Shown in pieces: positions 1-9,309 of a stretch of DNA of 46,620 nucleotides; the first letter of the stretch is position 1; each line of letters begins with the position of its first letter. The notes below the pieces were generated by a model, which searched no databases, had not been told where the DNA came from, and saw only the letters and a program-made list of their open reading frames with translations. The position numbers were made by a program, and so were the translations under genes. This DNA comes from Microbacterium sp. (lineage in GTDB: Bacteria > Actinomycetota > Actinomycetes > Actinomycetales > Microbacteriaceae). The DNA lies in the NCBI GenBank assembly GCA_029239635.1, contig JARBUN010000037.1, forward strand, positions 1 to 46,620. Direction: 5' to 3'.

Positions 1-42
1 GACGGAGGTGGAGGGGCGGTCGAGAACAGCGGAGATCGACAT
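1..42 (-). CDS. Possible 5' end of a gene leaving the window on the left
   Basis: On the minus strand an ATG at 42-40 opens a frame (MSISAVLDRP...) that stays open to the window edge, with an AAGGA about 10 nt upstream. Only about 14 codons are visible, so no function can be given. It could be chance. Confidence 0.2.
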   Translation of the reverse strand, partial: MSISAVLDRPSTSV

Positions 43-439
43 GAGGATGAAGTCCTTGGGTGTGTGAACCCGGGCGTCGTCAGGAGGCGGGGTTCGACGG
101 GAGGTGGGGGCCGAAGGGCCGGTGCGCGGTGTCCGGACACGCGTGATCGACGCGTGACGCAGACGACCGGGGGACGACGTCGGCGTTCAGAAGCTCGAGG
201 TCGTCGGAGCGAGGGTCGCTGTTAGCGGCACATTCGACAACACATGACAACGCGGCCGGGCATCATCATGCCGGCAGTCCCGTTCGCCTCCCGGGCGGAC
301 AGAGAACGCGCGTTGACAGTCATGGGGGGATTATGACGCAGGAAGTCCGATCCCGCGGGCATTCTGCTCAGTCGAGGGGGAGAAAGTGGGAGACGACCGT
401 GCGTTCTGCGTCCCCGAGTCCCGGCCCGCGTGCCGGGCG
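43..439. other. Intergenic stretch without a recognised gene
   Basis: About 400 nt upstream of the GNAT gene hold no convincing reading frame. The short frame starting at 333 has arginine/serine-rich composition typical of a shadow frame. A TTGACA at 313-318 has no well-spaced -10 box. The region probably carries the promoters of the GNAT gene and of a leftward gene outside the window. Confidence 0.4.
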
Positions 440-445
440 TAGCCT
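440..445 (+). promoter_or_regulatory. -10 box TAGCCT, leaderless start of the GNAT gene
   Basis: TAGCCT lies 6 nt before the ATG at 452, so transcription should begin at or next to the start codon. No Shine-Dalgarno sequence is present. Confidence 0.5.
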
Positions 446-451
446 CTCGTC

Positions 452-916
452 ATGGCTGACCTGCTTTTCGCCGATGACAAGGCCGCGTCCCGTTTCACCC
501 TGCACCGGGGGGATGATCTGGTCTCCGTGCTCGACTACCGCGACGACGGGCGCACCGTGGCGCTCACCCGGGCGTTCACCATCCCGACCTTCCGCGGGCA
601 CGGCTACGCCGCCGTGATCACCGAGCGCGCGGTCGACGCGATCGAGGCCGCGGGCGACCGGCAGATCCTCCCCGTCTGCTGGTACGTGGGGTCGAAAGGG
701 GAAGTCATGACCGACGACCGCGACCTGCCCGAAGGTGTCATCAATGCCGACCCGCCCGGTGGGTGGGAGAGCGGCGCCGTCGCCGACGGTGAGACCGCAG
801 AGCAGAACGAGAACGCCAAGGGGTCGCCGCGCCTGAACGACGCGGCTCCCTCGGACCCCATCGAGGGGGATGCCGCCAGCCAGGGCATCGACCCCGATAT
901 GAGCACGGAGGACTGA
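452..916 (+). CDS. GNAT family N-acetyltransferase (YjdJ-like), C-terminally fused to a small hypothetical protein
   Basis: Residues 1-80 match the short Gcn5-like YjdJ family of acyl-CoA-dependent N-acetyltransferases: a beta-rich start, the acetyl-CoA loop FRGHGYA, and the strand PVCWYV that normally sits about 15-20 residues before the C-terminus. Here the family's final helix (usually beginning with a Trp-Phe pair) is absent. The frame instead runs from about nt 690 into an acidic, low-complexity 69-residue segment that has its own ATG at 707 and a good ribosome-binding site. This suggests a deletion that removed the 3' end of the acetyltransferase, its stop and the spacer, joining two genes in frame. 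The substrate is unknown. The lesion resembles others in this window and may be an assembly error. Confidence 0.7.
   Translation: MADLLFADDKAASRFTLHRGDDLVSVLDYRDDGRTVALTRAFTIPTFRGHGYAAVITERAVDAIEAAGDRQILPVCWYVGSKGEVMTDDRDLPEGVINADPPGGWESGAVADGETAEQNENAKGSPRLNDAAPSDPIEGDAASQGIDPDMSTED
707..916 (+). CDS. Small acidic hypothetical protein, in frame inside the 3' end of the GNAT reading frame
   Basis: An ATG at 707 preceded by AAGGGG (695-700) opens a 69-residue frame (MTDDRDLPEG...) rich in Asp, Glu, Gly and Pro and without hydrophobic segments. It reads like a complete small soluble, perhaps disordered, protein and stops 1 nt before the next hypothetical gene, so the two probably form an operon. 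It is in phase with the upstream acetyltransferase, which is why the two appear as one long frame. I do not recognise a family. Confidence 0.55.
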   Translation: MTDDRDLPEGVINADPPGGWESGAVADGETAEQNENAKGSPRLNDAAPSDPIEGDAASQGIDPDMSTED

Positions 917-917
917 C

Positions 918-1238
918 ATGTCGGACGAGACCCGCGCCCCGGAACCTTCCGCCGGCCCCGACGGCGGCGCGTCGCCCGCCGACTCGGTCGGCGGCGCGCT
1001 GCACGACGACAGCGCGCGCGTTTCGCGCCCCGGCGAGCAATCGGAGCCGAAGATGGACCTCCACGCCACGGACGACGAGGCCCGCATCGCCGGCGTCGTG
1101 GTCCAGACCCGCGCCGACGTGGGCGGTAAGAGCGACGAGCGCGTGGCGGACGTACTGCGTCAGCGCTTCGCCGACATCGGCCTCGAACTGGGCGACGACC
1201 GCATCCGCGCGCTCGCCGCCGAGGTCAACGCCTCCTGA
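918..1238 (+). CDS. Hypothetical protein, 106 aa
   Basis: The first half is low-complexity and disordered (Pro, Gly, Ser, Asp). The second half (about residues 55-106) looks like a small helical domain ending VNAS, with the pattern of an amphipathic helix pair (ERVADVLRQRFADIGLEL). It starts 1 nt after the stop of the small acidic protein, so it is probably co-transcribed and translationally coupled. A strong terminator follows directly. I do not recognise a family and infer no function. Confidence 0.7.
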   Translation: MSDETRAPEPSAGPDGGASPADSVGGALHDDSARVSRPGEQSEPKMDLHATDDEARIAGVVVQTRADVGGKSDERVADVLRQRFADIGLELGDDRIRALAAEVNAS

Positions 1239-1245
1239 CACCCCC

Positions 1246-1286
1246 CGCTGACGCCCCGCTCGGTCCGCCCGAGCGGGGCGTCAGCG
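1246..1286 (+). terminator. Strong stem-loop terminator
   Basis: A perfect 17-bp inverted repeat (1246-1262 with 1270-1286) surrounds a 7-nt loop, just after the stop of the hypothetical gene at 1238. It is very GC-rich and lacks a T-run, as is usual in actinobacteria. Confidence 0.75.
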
Positions 1287-1363
1287 CGTGCGGGAAGTGC
1301 TCCTGCCACCGCACGTTCACGCGGCGGGGGCGTTTGCTGCGAGCCGATGTCGGAGGGTCGACG

Positions 1364-1369
1364 TACCGT
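1364..1369 (+). promoter_or_regulatory. -10 box TACCGT, leaderless start of sbcD
   Basis: TACCGT lies 6 nt before the sbcD ATG at 1376. Confidence 0.45.
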
Positions 1370-1375
1370 GTCTGC

Positions 1376-2409
1376 ATGCGCATCCTGCACACCTCCGACT
1401 GGCACATCGGGCGCTCCTTCCACGGGCACTCGACCCTCGACGCGCTCGCCGGCGTGCTCGACGTCCTCGTCGCGCAGGTGACGGAGCACCGGGTCGACCT
1501 CGTCATCGTCGCCGGCGACGTCTTCGACTCGGCAACGCCTTCCGCAGCGTGCTACCCGCTGCTCTCCCGCACCCTCGGGGCGCTCGCCGACGCCGGTGCC
1601 CGCGTCGTGGTCACCAGCGGCAACCACGATTCGGCCGCGCGCCTCGGGTTCCAGTCCGCGCTCCTCCGCCCCGAGATCTCGGTCATCACCGACCCGCTGT
1701 CGATCGGGACCCCGGTCACCTCGACCTCGTCCGCGCCGATCTCGCCGAGCGCGGCGGGCGGTCGGTCGTCGCGGCGCACTGCTTCGCCGCCGGGGTGGAG
1801 GCCACTCCCGGGGTCGAGCGTGAGATCCGCCAGGGCGGGCTCGACGTCGTCCCCCTTCCCGCGTTCGACGGCCCCGACTACGTCGCCCTCGGGCACATCC
1901 ACGGCCGCCAACAGCTGTCCGACCGCGTGCGCTATGCGGGCGCCCCCCTGCACTACAGCTTCGGCGAGGCGGGGAAGCCGCGCGGGTCGTGGCTGGTCGA
2001 ACTCGACGCCGAGGGGCTCTCGGCGGTGACCTGGATCGACCTCCCCGTCCCGCGCCCGCTCGTCACGCTGCGCGCGCCGCTCGACGCCCTCCTGACCGAC
2101 CCGGCATTCGACGGACACGACGAGCACTGGGTGCGCGCCGAGTACACCGATGCCACCCCTCAGCCCGACCCGATGCGTCGCTTGCAGGCCCGGTTCCCGT
2201 GGTGCGCCACGGTCGTCCACGCCCCTGCGACCACGCGACCCGACGACGGGATCGGGTACTCCCGGCGTGTACGCGCGGCGCGCGACGATGCCGAGGTCAT
2301 CGACGCGTTCCTCGCTCACGTCCGCGAGGGCGAGGGAGCCTCGGCGGCGGAGCGCGAGCTGATCCGAGAGGTGCTCGATGCCCGCGCCCTGACCGAGGCC
2401 CGTTCGTGA
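1376..2409 (+). pseudogene. sbcD: Exonuclease SbcCD subunit D, frameshifted by an internal deletion
   Basis: SbcD is the Mre11-like metal-dependent phosphatase/nuclease subunit that, with SbcC, opens DNA hairpins and trims ends. From the ATG at 1376 the protein shows the expected metal motifs in order: SDWHIG, VAGDVFDS and TSGNHDS. In another frame it continues with VVAAH and ALGHIHG, then a normal C-terminal domain to the stop at 2409. The frames switch between about 1712 and 1727. At that point the stretch that in relatives separates the GTPV segment from RADLAERGG (around 45 residues) is missing, so this is a non-triplet deletion rather than a single-base slip. The stop overlaps the sbcC start by 4 nt. 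As written, no functional SbcD would be made. Confidence 0.88.
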
Positions 2410-5400
2410 AGCTGCACCGGCTCGAGCTCGAAGGCTTCGGTCCCTTCCTCGACGAGCAGGTCGTCGACTTCGACGCGTTCTCCGACGACGGCATCTTCCT
2501 GATCACCGGGCGCACCGGTGCGGGCAAGTCGAGTGTGCTCGACGGCGTCTGCTACGCGCTGTACGGCGGCGTTCCCCGCTACGACGGAGCCGAGCGCCGG
2601 CTGCGCAGCGACCACTGCGGGCCCGACGATCCCACCCGGGTGACGCTGGAGTTCAGCGCCGAGGGAGAGCGCTGGCGAGTGACCCGCTCGCCGGAGTTCG
2701 AGCGTCCCAAACGCCGGGGCGGGGGAACGACCAAAGAGCCGCATCGCGCGCTGCTCGAGGTGCGCACCGCCGAGGGATGGGAGGGTGTCGCCGCACGTCC
2801 CGTCGATGTCGGCACACGTCTCGACGAGATCCTGGGCCTGAGCCAGCAGCAGTTCCTGCAGGTGATCCTGTTGGCGCAGAATCGTTTCGCGCGCTTCCTC
2901 CTCGCCAAGAACGACGAGCGGCTCGGCCTCTTGCGCACCCTCTTCGGCACCCGGTCGTTCGAGGAGTACGCCGCGCAGCTCGACGATCGGCGTAAGCGCT
3001 CCCAGGAGCGCCTCGCCGCCGAGGGCGTCGAGGTCTCGACGCTGCTCGACGAGGCGGAGCGTCTCGCTGCCGAACTCGACGTGGATGTGCCGGCGTCGGA
3101 GGGAACGGATGCCGCCGTCCCCGACGACGCGACAGTCGTCGACCCCTCGCCGTCATCCGGATCGCTCTCCGATGTCGATCGCCTGGCGCGGGTCGTGCGG
3201 GCCGTCGAGCGAGCGGATTACCGCGTCGACACGCGGTCTCGCGAGCGCGAGGCCGCCGACGCCCAGCTCGACGGCGCGCTCGCCGCGGAACGCGATGCCC
3301 GGACGCTGCACGACCGCCAACGCGATCGCGTCGGACTCCGCGAGCAGCTCGCCGCTCTCGAGGCCGATGCCGAGCGCATCGCCGCTGCCCGTGCCGAGGC
3401 CGAGGCCGCCGCCGAGGCGGAGACCCTCCGCCCCGCGATCGACACCGAGCGCCGAACGGCGACCGATCTCGCGAGCGCACGGGAGCTCCTCGCTGCCGCG
3501 GTCGAGCGGGTGGAGACTGCGGGCGAGGACGCCGTCGAAGACGCCGACGAACTCCGGTTCCGCGACGACGAGTTGACGGGCCTCCTCTCACGGTGTGAGG
3601 CAGCGCGGGCCGCCGAGACGGCCCTCACCGCCGCGGACGCCGACGAGGCTCGGTCGGCGACGCGCATCGCCACGCTCGAGACCGAGCTCGCGACCCTCGG
3701 CGAGGGGCGCGCCCAGGTCCCCGAGCTGCTGCGCACCCTCGATGACCAGCTCACCCTGCTCGCGGGCTCCTCCGCGCGTCGGGAGACGGCCGCGGCACGG
3801 TGCGATGAGACCCGCTTGCGCCTCGACGCCGCCCGTCGGGCCGAGCAGTTGCTCGCGCAACGCGAGCAGGCCGACATGGCCGCGCTCGTCCGTGGGGAGG
3901 ACATGCGCAACGCGACGGACGCGTGGACGGCGCTGCTGCGCCGCCGGCTCGCGGGAGCCGCTGCCGAAATCGCTCACGACCTCGTCGACGGGGAGCCCTG
4001 CGCGGTGTGCGGGTCGCGAGAGCACCCGCATCCGGCGACGGGGAACGAGGCGCCGGTCACCGACGAGCAGTTGGTCGAGGCCGAGGAGCGGAAGAACGCC
4101 GCCGTCGAAGAGGACCGTCTCGCGTCCGACGCGGCGCGGATCGCCCGAGACGACTACGCCCTCGCGTCGGCTCGCGCCGGCGGCGAGAACGTCGAGACGC
4201 TCTCCGCCCGCCTCGCGGAAGCGGAGGAGGCGCTCTCCGCGGCCCGGGCCGACGAGGCCGAGTACGAGCGGGTTCAGCTCGAACGCACGCGCGCCGCCGA
4301 GCTCGACACCCAGATCGCCGCGGAGATCGAGAAGCTCACCGCCGCTCTGGCGACAGCCCGGCAAGACGAGGCACTCGCACACCAACGGGCCGAGGCCCTT
4401 CGCGGCGACGTGCAGAACGCACGCGGCGCGTTCCCCTCGGTGGCCGACCGCGAGGCCGACCTGAGTGCCCGTCGCGCCGCGGTGCGGGCGCTGACGAGCG
4501 CGCGCATCGACATCGCCGCCGCGACCCTCGCGCACGATGACGCGGCGGCTGCTCTTGCCGACCTCGTCACGCGCAGCCCGTTCGACACGGTCGACGAGGT
4601 CGTCGCCGCGCTGCGTCCGGCTCCGGAGCGACACCGCCTCGAGGCGTCGATCGCCGCGCACGACGCCGCCGTGACCTCGGTGCGTCAGCGCCTCCTCGAC
4701 CTCGAGCTCCTGCTCGTCGACGCGGAGGACGACCCCCTCGACCTCGCCCCCTTCACGGCGGCCGTTGCGGCGGCGCGCAACGGCGTCCAGCGGGCCGCCG
4801 CCGCCCACGCCTCGGCGCGCGACCTCGCGGATCGTCTACGGGGCCTCGCTCACCGCGCCGACGCCGGGCACGCCGCCGTGGCGACCCTCGCCGACGAGCA
4901 CGCCGTCGTCGCGCGCCTCGCCGACACTCTCGCCGGCCGCGCGCCCAACACCCGCCGCATGACGCTCGAGACGTTCGTGCTGGCCGCCGAGCTCGAAGAG
5001 ATCGTCGCCGCGGCGAACCTCCGTCTCGAGCAGATGTCGTCGGGGCGCTACCGCCTCCAGCACACGGACGCCCTCGCGGCCAGGGGAGCGGCGAGCGGGT
5101 TGGGCCTCGAAGTGATGGACGCCTTCACCGGTCAGTGCCGGCCGCCGCACTCGCTCTCCGGGGGAGAGACCTTCCTCACCTCGCTCGCCCTCGCGCTGGG
5201 CCTGGCTGAAGTCGTCACGGCGCGGGCGGGCGGCATCCGTCTCGACACGCTGTTCATCGACGAGGGTTTCGGATCGCTCGACGACGACACCCTCGACCTC
5301 GCGATGCGTACGCTCGACGAACTGCGTCAGGGCGGCCGAACGGTCGGCGTCATCAGCCACGTCGCCTCGATGAAAGACCAGCTGCCGGCCCAGCTGCGCG

Positions 5401-5462
5401 TGGTCGCGACACCGCGCGGTCCCAGCGTCATCTCGCAGGATGCCGCGCTCCAGGCGGTGTGA
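2406..5462 (+). CDS. sbcC: Exonuclease SbcCD subunit C (SMC/Rad50-like ATPase)
   Basis: The 1018-residue protein starts at a GTG overlapping the sbcD stop (GTGA), so the two are translationally coupled. Residues 1-45 hold the ABC half with Walker [10 protein letters not shown]. Two long Ala/Glu/Arg-rich coiled-coil arms follow, with a zinc-hook CxxC (first Cys near residue 532, [10 protein letters not shown]) at the apex. The C-terminal ABC half has the signature LSGGETF near residue 916 and a Walker B with catalytic Glu ([11 protein letters not shown]). Length and domain order are normal, and no damage is seen here. Rad50-type ATPases drive SbcD to cleave hairpins and blocked double-strand ends. 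Confidence 0.95.
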   Translation: MKLHRLELEGFGPFLDEQVVDFDAFSDDGIFLITGRTGAGKSSVLDGVCYALYGGVPRYDGAERRLRSDHCGPDDPTRVTLEFSAEGERWRVTRSPEFERPKRRGGGTTKEPHRALLEVRTAEGWEGVAARPVDVGTRLDEILGLSQQQFLQVILLAQNRFARFLLAKNDERLGLLRTLFGTRSFEEYAAQLDDRRKRSQERLAAEGVEVSTLLDEAERLAAELDVDVPASEGTDAAVPDDATVVDPSPSSGSLSDVDRLARVVRAVERADYRVDTRSREREAADAQLDGALAAERDARTLHDRQRDRVGLREQLAALEADAERIAAARAEAEAAAEAETLRPAIDTERRTATDLASARELLAAAVERVETAGEDAVEDADELRFRDDELTGLLSRCEAARAAETALTAADADEARSATRIATLETELATLGEGRAQVPELLRTLDDQLTLLAGSSARRETAAARCDETRLRLDAARRAEQLLAQREQADMAALVRGEDMRNATDAWTALLRRRLAGAAAEIAHDLVDGEPCAVCGSREHPHPATGNEAPVTDEQLVEAEERKNAAVEEDRLASDAARIARDDYALASARAGGENVETLSARLAEAEEALSAARADEAEYERVQLERTRAAELDTQIAAEIEKLTAALATARQDEALAHQRAEALRGDVQNARGAFPSVADREADLSARRAAVRALTSARIDIAAATLAHDDAAAALADLVTRSPFDTVDEVVAALRPAPERHRLEASIAAHDAAVTSVRQRLLDLELLLVDAEDDPLDLAPFTAAVAAARNGVQRAAAAHASARDLADRLRGLAHRADAGHAAVATLADEHAVVARLADTLAGRAPNTRRMTLETFVLAAELEEIVAAANLRLEQMSSGRYRLQHTDALAARGAASGLGLEVMDAFTGQCRPPHSLSGGETFLTSLALALGLAEVVTARAGGIRLDTLFIDEGFGSLDDDTLDLAMRTLDELRQGGRTVGVISHVASMKDQLPAQLRVVATPRGPSVISQDAALQAV

Positions 5463-5485
5463 GCACCTCGCCGAACCCGTCCGCG

Positions 5486-5491
5486 TAGGCT
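5486..5491 (+). promoter_or_regulatory. -10 box TAGGCT, leaderless start of the small membrane protein
   Basis: TAGGCT is 6 nt upstream of the ATG at 5498. Confidence 0.45.
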
Positions 5492-5497
5492 GGAGCC

Positions 5498-5680
5498 ATG
5501 CGCAAGAGCACCCTCTGGACCATCCTCGGTGTCGTCGCTGCCGTGATCATCGCGTCGATCATCGTGAACATCGTGTTCTCGCTGATCGCCTTCGTGTTCC
5601 GTCTCGCCGCCGTCGCGGTGGTCGCTCTCATCGTCTTCCTCGTGCTGCGCGCGGTCTTCGCGCGGCGCGACGTCGACTGA
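5498..5680 (+). CDS. Small membrane protein, 60 aa
   Basis: The protein is almost entirely hydrophobic. Two membrane segments (about residues 6-30 and 33-53) are bounded by a positive N-terminus (MRKS) and a charged tail (ARRDVD), which suggests both ends lie in the cytoplasm. It has its own leaderless promoter. No family is recognised. Such proteins are common in Microbacterium and might be membrane-complex or envelope-stress components, but nothing here decides that. Confidence 0.7.
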   Translation: MRKSTLWTILGVVAAVIIASIIVNIVFSLIAFVFRLAAVAVVALIVFLVLRAVFARRDVD

Positions 5681-5726
5681 CCGCCGGACGCGGCGCAAGC
5701 CCGCCCGCGGTGTCCGACCCCAGGAG

Positions 5727-5732
5727 TAGCGT
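5727..5732 (+). promoter_or_regulatory. -10 box TAGCGT before the MFS gene
   Basis: TAGCGT lies 8 nt before the ATG at 5741, giving a leaderless or nearly leaderless transcript. Confidence 0.4.
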
Positions 5733-5740
5733 CGGCTCCG

Positions 5741-7237
5741 ATGCCTGATCACGCGACCCCGCCGAACGCCGCTCATCCCCCGACGCGCGACATCGCGCTC
5801 TCACCGAAGCACCGTTGGCGTGCCTATTGGGTCGCCGTGTCGGTCGCCGCCCTCACGATCCTCGACCTCACGAAGGTCAACGTGGCCCTCCCCTCGATCG
5901 AGACGGCACTGCACGCGGGGCCCACCGAGCTCCAGCTCGTCGTCTCGGGCTACATCCTCACGTTCGGTCTCGTGCTCGTGCCCGCGGGGCGTCTCGGCGA
6001 CCTGCGCTCGCGGCGCATGCTGTTCCTCGTCGGACTGTCCCTGTTCCTCGTCACCAGTCTCGCGTGCGCGCTCGCCCCCAACACCACGGTGCTCCTGGCG
6101 GCTCGCCTCCTGCAGGGGGTCGCGGCCGGCATCCAGATGCCGCAGGTGCTCGGTCTCGTCCAGCAGCTCTTCCAGGGCAAAGAGCGCGGTCGCGCCTTCG
6201 GCCTGTTCGGTGCGACCGTCGGTATCGCCACCGCGTTCGGCCCCACCCTCGGTGGGCTGCTCATCGCGCTCGGGGGCGACACCGACGGATGGCGTTTGAT
6301 CTTCTGGATCAACATCCCGCTCGTGGCCATCGTCATCGCCCTCGCCGCGTGGCTGCTGCCCGACACCCGGACGAAATCCCGTCGGCGACTCGACCTCGAC
6401 CCGGTGGGCGTTCTTCTCTTCGCGCTGACGATCCTCGCGCTGATGTGGCCTTTCCTCTTCACGACGGGCTCGCCGAGCGACGATCCCCGACGGTGGTGGT
6501 TCCTCGTCGCGTCCGTCGTCTTCGCCGCGGTCTTCGTGTTCTGGGAGCGCCGGTACGCCGACCGCGGTCGTACGCCGCTCATGCCGTTCTCGATCTTCTC
6601 GCTGTCGTCGTACCGCAACGGCGTGCTGATCTCCACGGCCTACTTCTCCGCCATCCCGGCGATGTTCCTGTTGGGCACGCTGTTCCTCCAGGGCGGGCTC
6701 GGACTCGAGCCCGTGTTCGCCGGCATGGTCACGATCGGTTTCGCCGTCGCCTCGGCCTGGAGCTCGTGGATCGGCGGCAACCTCGTCACCCGTCTCGGCC
6801 GACCCCTCGTGGTCTGGGGGATCGTCGGCATGGTCGCCACGGCCGGTGGCCTCGTGCTGGTCGCCCTGTTCACCCCGCCGGAGTGGACGCCGTGGGCGAT
6901 GGCGGGCGTCATGGTCGTCGGAGGCTTCGCGGGCGGGCTCGTCATCTCGCCGAACCAGACGCTCATGCTCGCCGACATCCCCGTCTCGAGCGGCGGAGTG
7001 GCGGGGTCGGTGGGGCAGCTCGGACAGCGCATCGGAACGGCCGTCGGCACGGCGATCGCCCTCGCGCTCTTCTACGCCACGATCTACCGCGAGCAGGGAG
7101 ACGTCGACACGGCTGTCGTGTACCACGACGCGTACGCCTCGGGCATGATCACCGTCGGGATCTTCCTCGCCCTCGCCCTGCTCGTCGGCGTTGCCGATCT
7201 CGCCGGGCGCGCTCGCTCAGGGTCTCAGACGCCGTAG
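5741..7237 (+). CDS. MFS transporter, DHA2 (EmrB/QacA-like) drug exporter family
   Basis: The 498-residue polytopic protein has about 14 hydrophobic segments, the size and number typical of DHA2 proton antiporters. After the first segments it shows the MFS motif A loop (GRLGDLRSRR) and, further on, the motif C-like LFGATVGIATAFGPTLGG that marks exporters. Such proteins expel hydrophobic or cationic drugs and dyes, but the substrate here cannot be told. No TetR or MarR regulator is adjacent. The last 13 nt overlap the convergent nucleosidase gene. Confidence 0.88.
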   Translation: MPDHATPPNAAHPPTRDIALSPKHRWRAYWVAVSVAALTILDLTKVNVALPSIETALHAGPTELQLVVSGYILTFGLVLVPAGRLGDLRSRRMLFLVGLSLFLVTSLACALAPNTTVLLAARLLQGVAAGIQMPQVLGLVQQLFQGKERGRAFGLFGATVGIATAFGPTLGGLLIALGGDTDGWRLIFWINIPLVAIVIALAAWLLPDTRTKSRRRLDLDPVGVLLFALTILALMWPFLFTTGSPSDDPRRWWFLVASVVFAAVFVFWERRYADRGRTPLMPFSIFSLSSYRNGVLISTAYFSAIPAMFLLGTLFLQGGLGLEPVFAGMVTIGFAVASAWSSWIGGNLVTRLGRPLVVWGIVGMVATAGGLVLVALFTPPEWTPWAMAGVMVVGGFAGGLVISPNQTLMLADIPVSSGGVAGSVGQLGQRIGTAVGTAIALALFYATIYREQGDVDTAVVYHDAYASGMITVGIFLALALLVGVADLAGRARSGSQTP

Positions 7238-7782
7238 CGCGCGCGGAACTCGGCGCGCAGCTCGTGGCTGCACCGCTCGACGACGACGTCCCACAGTTCG
7301 GTCGCGCCGTCCTGTGCGCGGTCCGATACCGCTCGCAAGACGCTGATCGGCATATCGAACTGCTGCGCGACCCAGATGAGCGCGTAGGTCTCCATGTCGA
7401 CGAGGCCCGCGCCGAGTCCGCGGATCAGGCGAACGGCCTCGGGGTCGTCGACGAAATGGTCGCCGGTCGCGATGATCCGTCCCTCGTGGCCGGTCTCGAC
7501 CCGCGTCGGCAGGGCGACGTGCTCGCCGAAGGTGCCGTCCAGCCCCTTCACGTCGTGCTGGATGGCTGCGGCGATGTCGTAGATGCCGCCCTCGATCTCG
7601 TCGTCGATCGCCCCCGCGGTACCGACGACGACGATCTCGTCGTAGTCGCCTTCGCAGAGGGCGCGCGTCAGCGCGTACGCCGCGGGGATCTTTCCGACCC
7701 CGGTGAGCAGACGGTCGAAACCGGGGATGTCGTCCTCGAAGGCGACGAGTTCGGACGCGTGGGCGGCGACGAGAAGCTTCAC
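7225..7782 (-). CDS. 5'-methylthioadenosine/S-adenosylhomocysteine nucleosidase family protein
   Basis: The 185-residue protein starts at a GTG (7782-7780), chosen because the family begins MKLLVAA. It carries phosphorylase/nucleosidase superfamily features: GVGKIPAA near the N-terminus, GTAGAIDDE in the centre, and VDMETYAL, whose Glu binds the ribose hydroxyls. These enzymes split MTA or SAH to adenine and the thioribose compound. The protein is shorter than E. coli Pfs (232 aa) and divergent, so a related purine nucleosidase is possible. It converges on the MFS gene with a 13-nt overlap. Biologically it is of note that an SAHH-like operon lies 24 kb downstream. Confidence 0.75.
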   Translation of the reverse strand: MKLLVAAHASELVAFEDDIPGFDRLLTGVGKIPAAYALTRALCEGDYDEIVVVGTAGAIDDEIEGGIYDIAAAIQHDVKGLDGTFGEHVALPTRVETGHEGRIIATGDHFVDDPEAVRLIRGLGAGLVDMETYALIWVAQQFDMPISVLRAVSDRAQDGATELWDVVVERCSHELRAEFRARYGV

Positions 7783-8015
7783 CCTCTCATTCTCTCCGAT
7801 GACGCGGCTCTCCCGCCCCGGGCGCTCGCACCCGGGCTTCCTCGCCCCGGGCGCCCGGGGACGCGTGGCGCACGTGGTGAGCGGACGGCGGGGGCAGAAC
7901 GGAGGCCCGACATCTGGCATCCCTCCTCCTGGCGTCCCTGCACCTCCGCTCGTCACGGGGCGGGGAGCTCGAGGCGCGGATGCCAGGATGCCGACGGCCC
8001 GACCCCGGAGAAACG

Positions 8016-8052
8016 CCGCGGCCCCGAGCGCGACACGCACCCGGGGCCGCGG
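8016..8052 (-). terminator. Stem-loop terminator after the aldo/keto reductase
   Basis: An 11-bp perfect GC inverted repeat (8016-8026 with 8042-8052) and a 15-nt loop lie 6 nt beyond the reductase stop, on its downstream (leftward) side. Confidence 0.65.
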
Positions 8053-8057
8053 AGGGG

Positions 8058-9002
8058 TCAGTCCTGCGCGCCCTCGGATGCCTGCGACAGGCGGGCGATC
8101 TCATCGGCGCTGAGCTCGAGCGAGGTGCTGGCCAGCAGATCCGCGACCTGCTCGACCTTCGAGGCGCTGGCGATCGGGGCGGCGACCGTGGGCTGCGCGC
8201 GGAGCCACGCGAGTGCCGTCGTCGCGATCGAGGCGCCGTGCGCCTGCCCGACCTCTTCGAGGGCATCGATCAGCGCGATGCCCGCGGGCGTCGCGTGCTT
8301 CGCGGCGCCCTGGGCGCGCGGCGAGTCGCCCGTGGCATCCGGGGTCCGGTACTTGCCCGTGAGGAACCCGCTCGCGAGCGCGTAGTACGGGACGAGCGAC
8401 ATGCCGTACTGCTCGGCGACGGGGACGATGTCGCGCTCGACCTCGGTACGGTGCACGAGGTTGTAGTGCGGCTGGATGGCGACGGGGAGGTCGGCGCCGG
8501 CGGCTTCGGCGAGCGAGATCCACTCGCGGATACGCGCGCCGGTGTAGTTCGACACGGCCACGTACCGCACGAGACCGTCGGCGACGAGGTCGGCGAAGCC
8601 GGCGACGGTCTCCTCGAGCGGCGTCTCGGCGTCGTCGAAGTGGGCGTAGTAGAGGTCGATGGAATCGACCCCGAGCCGCTGAAGCGAGGCTTCCGCCGCG
8701 GCGCGGATGTTCTTCGCGCGGAGACCGCGGAACTCGGGGTGCTGGCTGACCTTCGTCGCGACGACGACGTTCTCGGGTTTGCGGGAAGCCAGCCACTCGC
8801 CGATCAGGGTCTCGCTCTCGCCGCCCGAGTTGCCGGGCACCCACGCGCTGTAGGCATCGGCGGTGTCGATGAAGTTGCCGCCGCCCGCGTGGAAGGCATC
8901 GAGGACCGCGAACGAGGTGTCGCGGTCGGCCGTCCAGCCGAAGACGTTCCCGCCGAGCGAGAGGGGGAGGATGTCGAGGTCGCTGCGTCCGATTCGCGTC
9001 AT
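8058..9002 (-). CDS. Aldo/keto reductase
   Basis: The 314-residue TIM-barrel NADPH oxidoreductase opens TRIGRSDLDILPLSLGGNVFG. It shows the catalytic Asp-Tyr pair in FIDTADAYS, the Lys in VVATKVSQ and the His in LYYAHFDD, and later the cofactor-binding region (PIASASKVEQV). I chose the ATG at 9002 over the longer TTG frame because AGGAAGG lies just upstream and the family begins here. These proteins reduce aldehydes and ketones; the substrate is unknown. It is a single gene with its own terminator, and the closest relatives by pattern are the Tas/YajO-like group. Confidence 0.88.
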   Translation of the reverse strand: MTRIGRSDLDILPLSLGGNVFGWTADRDTSFAVLDAFHAGGGNFIDTADAYSAWVPGNSGGESETLIGEWLASRKPENVVVATKVSQHPEFRGLRAKNIRAAAEASLQRLGVDSIDLYYAHFDDAETPLEETVAGFADLVADGLVRYVAVSNYTGARIREWISLAEAAGADLPVAIQPHYNLVHRTEVERDIVPVAEQYGMSLVPYYALASGFLTGKYRTPDATGDSPRAQGAAKHATPAGIALIDALEEVGQAHGASIATTALAWLRAQPTVAAPIASASKVEQVADLLASTSLELSADEIARLSQASEGAQD

Positions 9003-9114
9003 GATGGCCTTCCTGTCGTGGTTCCCAAGAGACCTCAGAGACAACGTCCCGTATCCGCCGACATTCCCGCGACGCGCCTCCGGACCGGACTTGCGTACGC
9101 CGCCTTCCGGCCGG

Positions 9115-9309
9115 TCAGGACCCGCCGGACAGGATGCCGATGAGCCCGCTGATCAAGAACCACAGGCCGATGCCGGCACCGGCGATCCAGATGACCACCG
9201 TTCCGGCCGGGTACTTCTTCTTCTCGTTCGGGCCCTTCCCGGTCGGGTTCGCGTTCCCGGGGTTCGTCTCGCCCGGGGTGTCACCGCTCGGGCTCTCGGG
9301 TGCGCTCAC
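9115..9309 (-). CDS. Small single-span membrane protein, 64 aa
   Basis: The start is a GTG at 9309, overlapping the stop of the upstream gene by 4 nt (GTGA). A polar Pro/Gly/Asn-rich N-terminus of about 33 residues with KKK precedes one membrane helix (about residues 37-60, WIAGAGIGLWFLISGLIGIL). No family is recognised. It is coupled to a second tiny membrane protein, so they may act together. Confidence 0.7.
   Translation of the reverse strand: MSAPESPSGDTPGETNPGNANPTGKGPNEKKKYPAGTVVIWIAGAGIGLWFLISGLIGILSGGS

Noticed and set aside
3588..4808. Minus-strand frame opposite the sbcC coiled coil
   Set aside because: It is an antisense artefact of repetitive Ala/Glu/Arg codons; sbcC motifs continue on the plus strand.
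5801..7126. Long minus-strand frame (441 codons) opposite the MFS gene
   Set aside because: It mirrors the codon periodicity of the membrane protein gene; its product is a charged Arg/Glu/Asp-rich chain without any family pattern.
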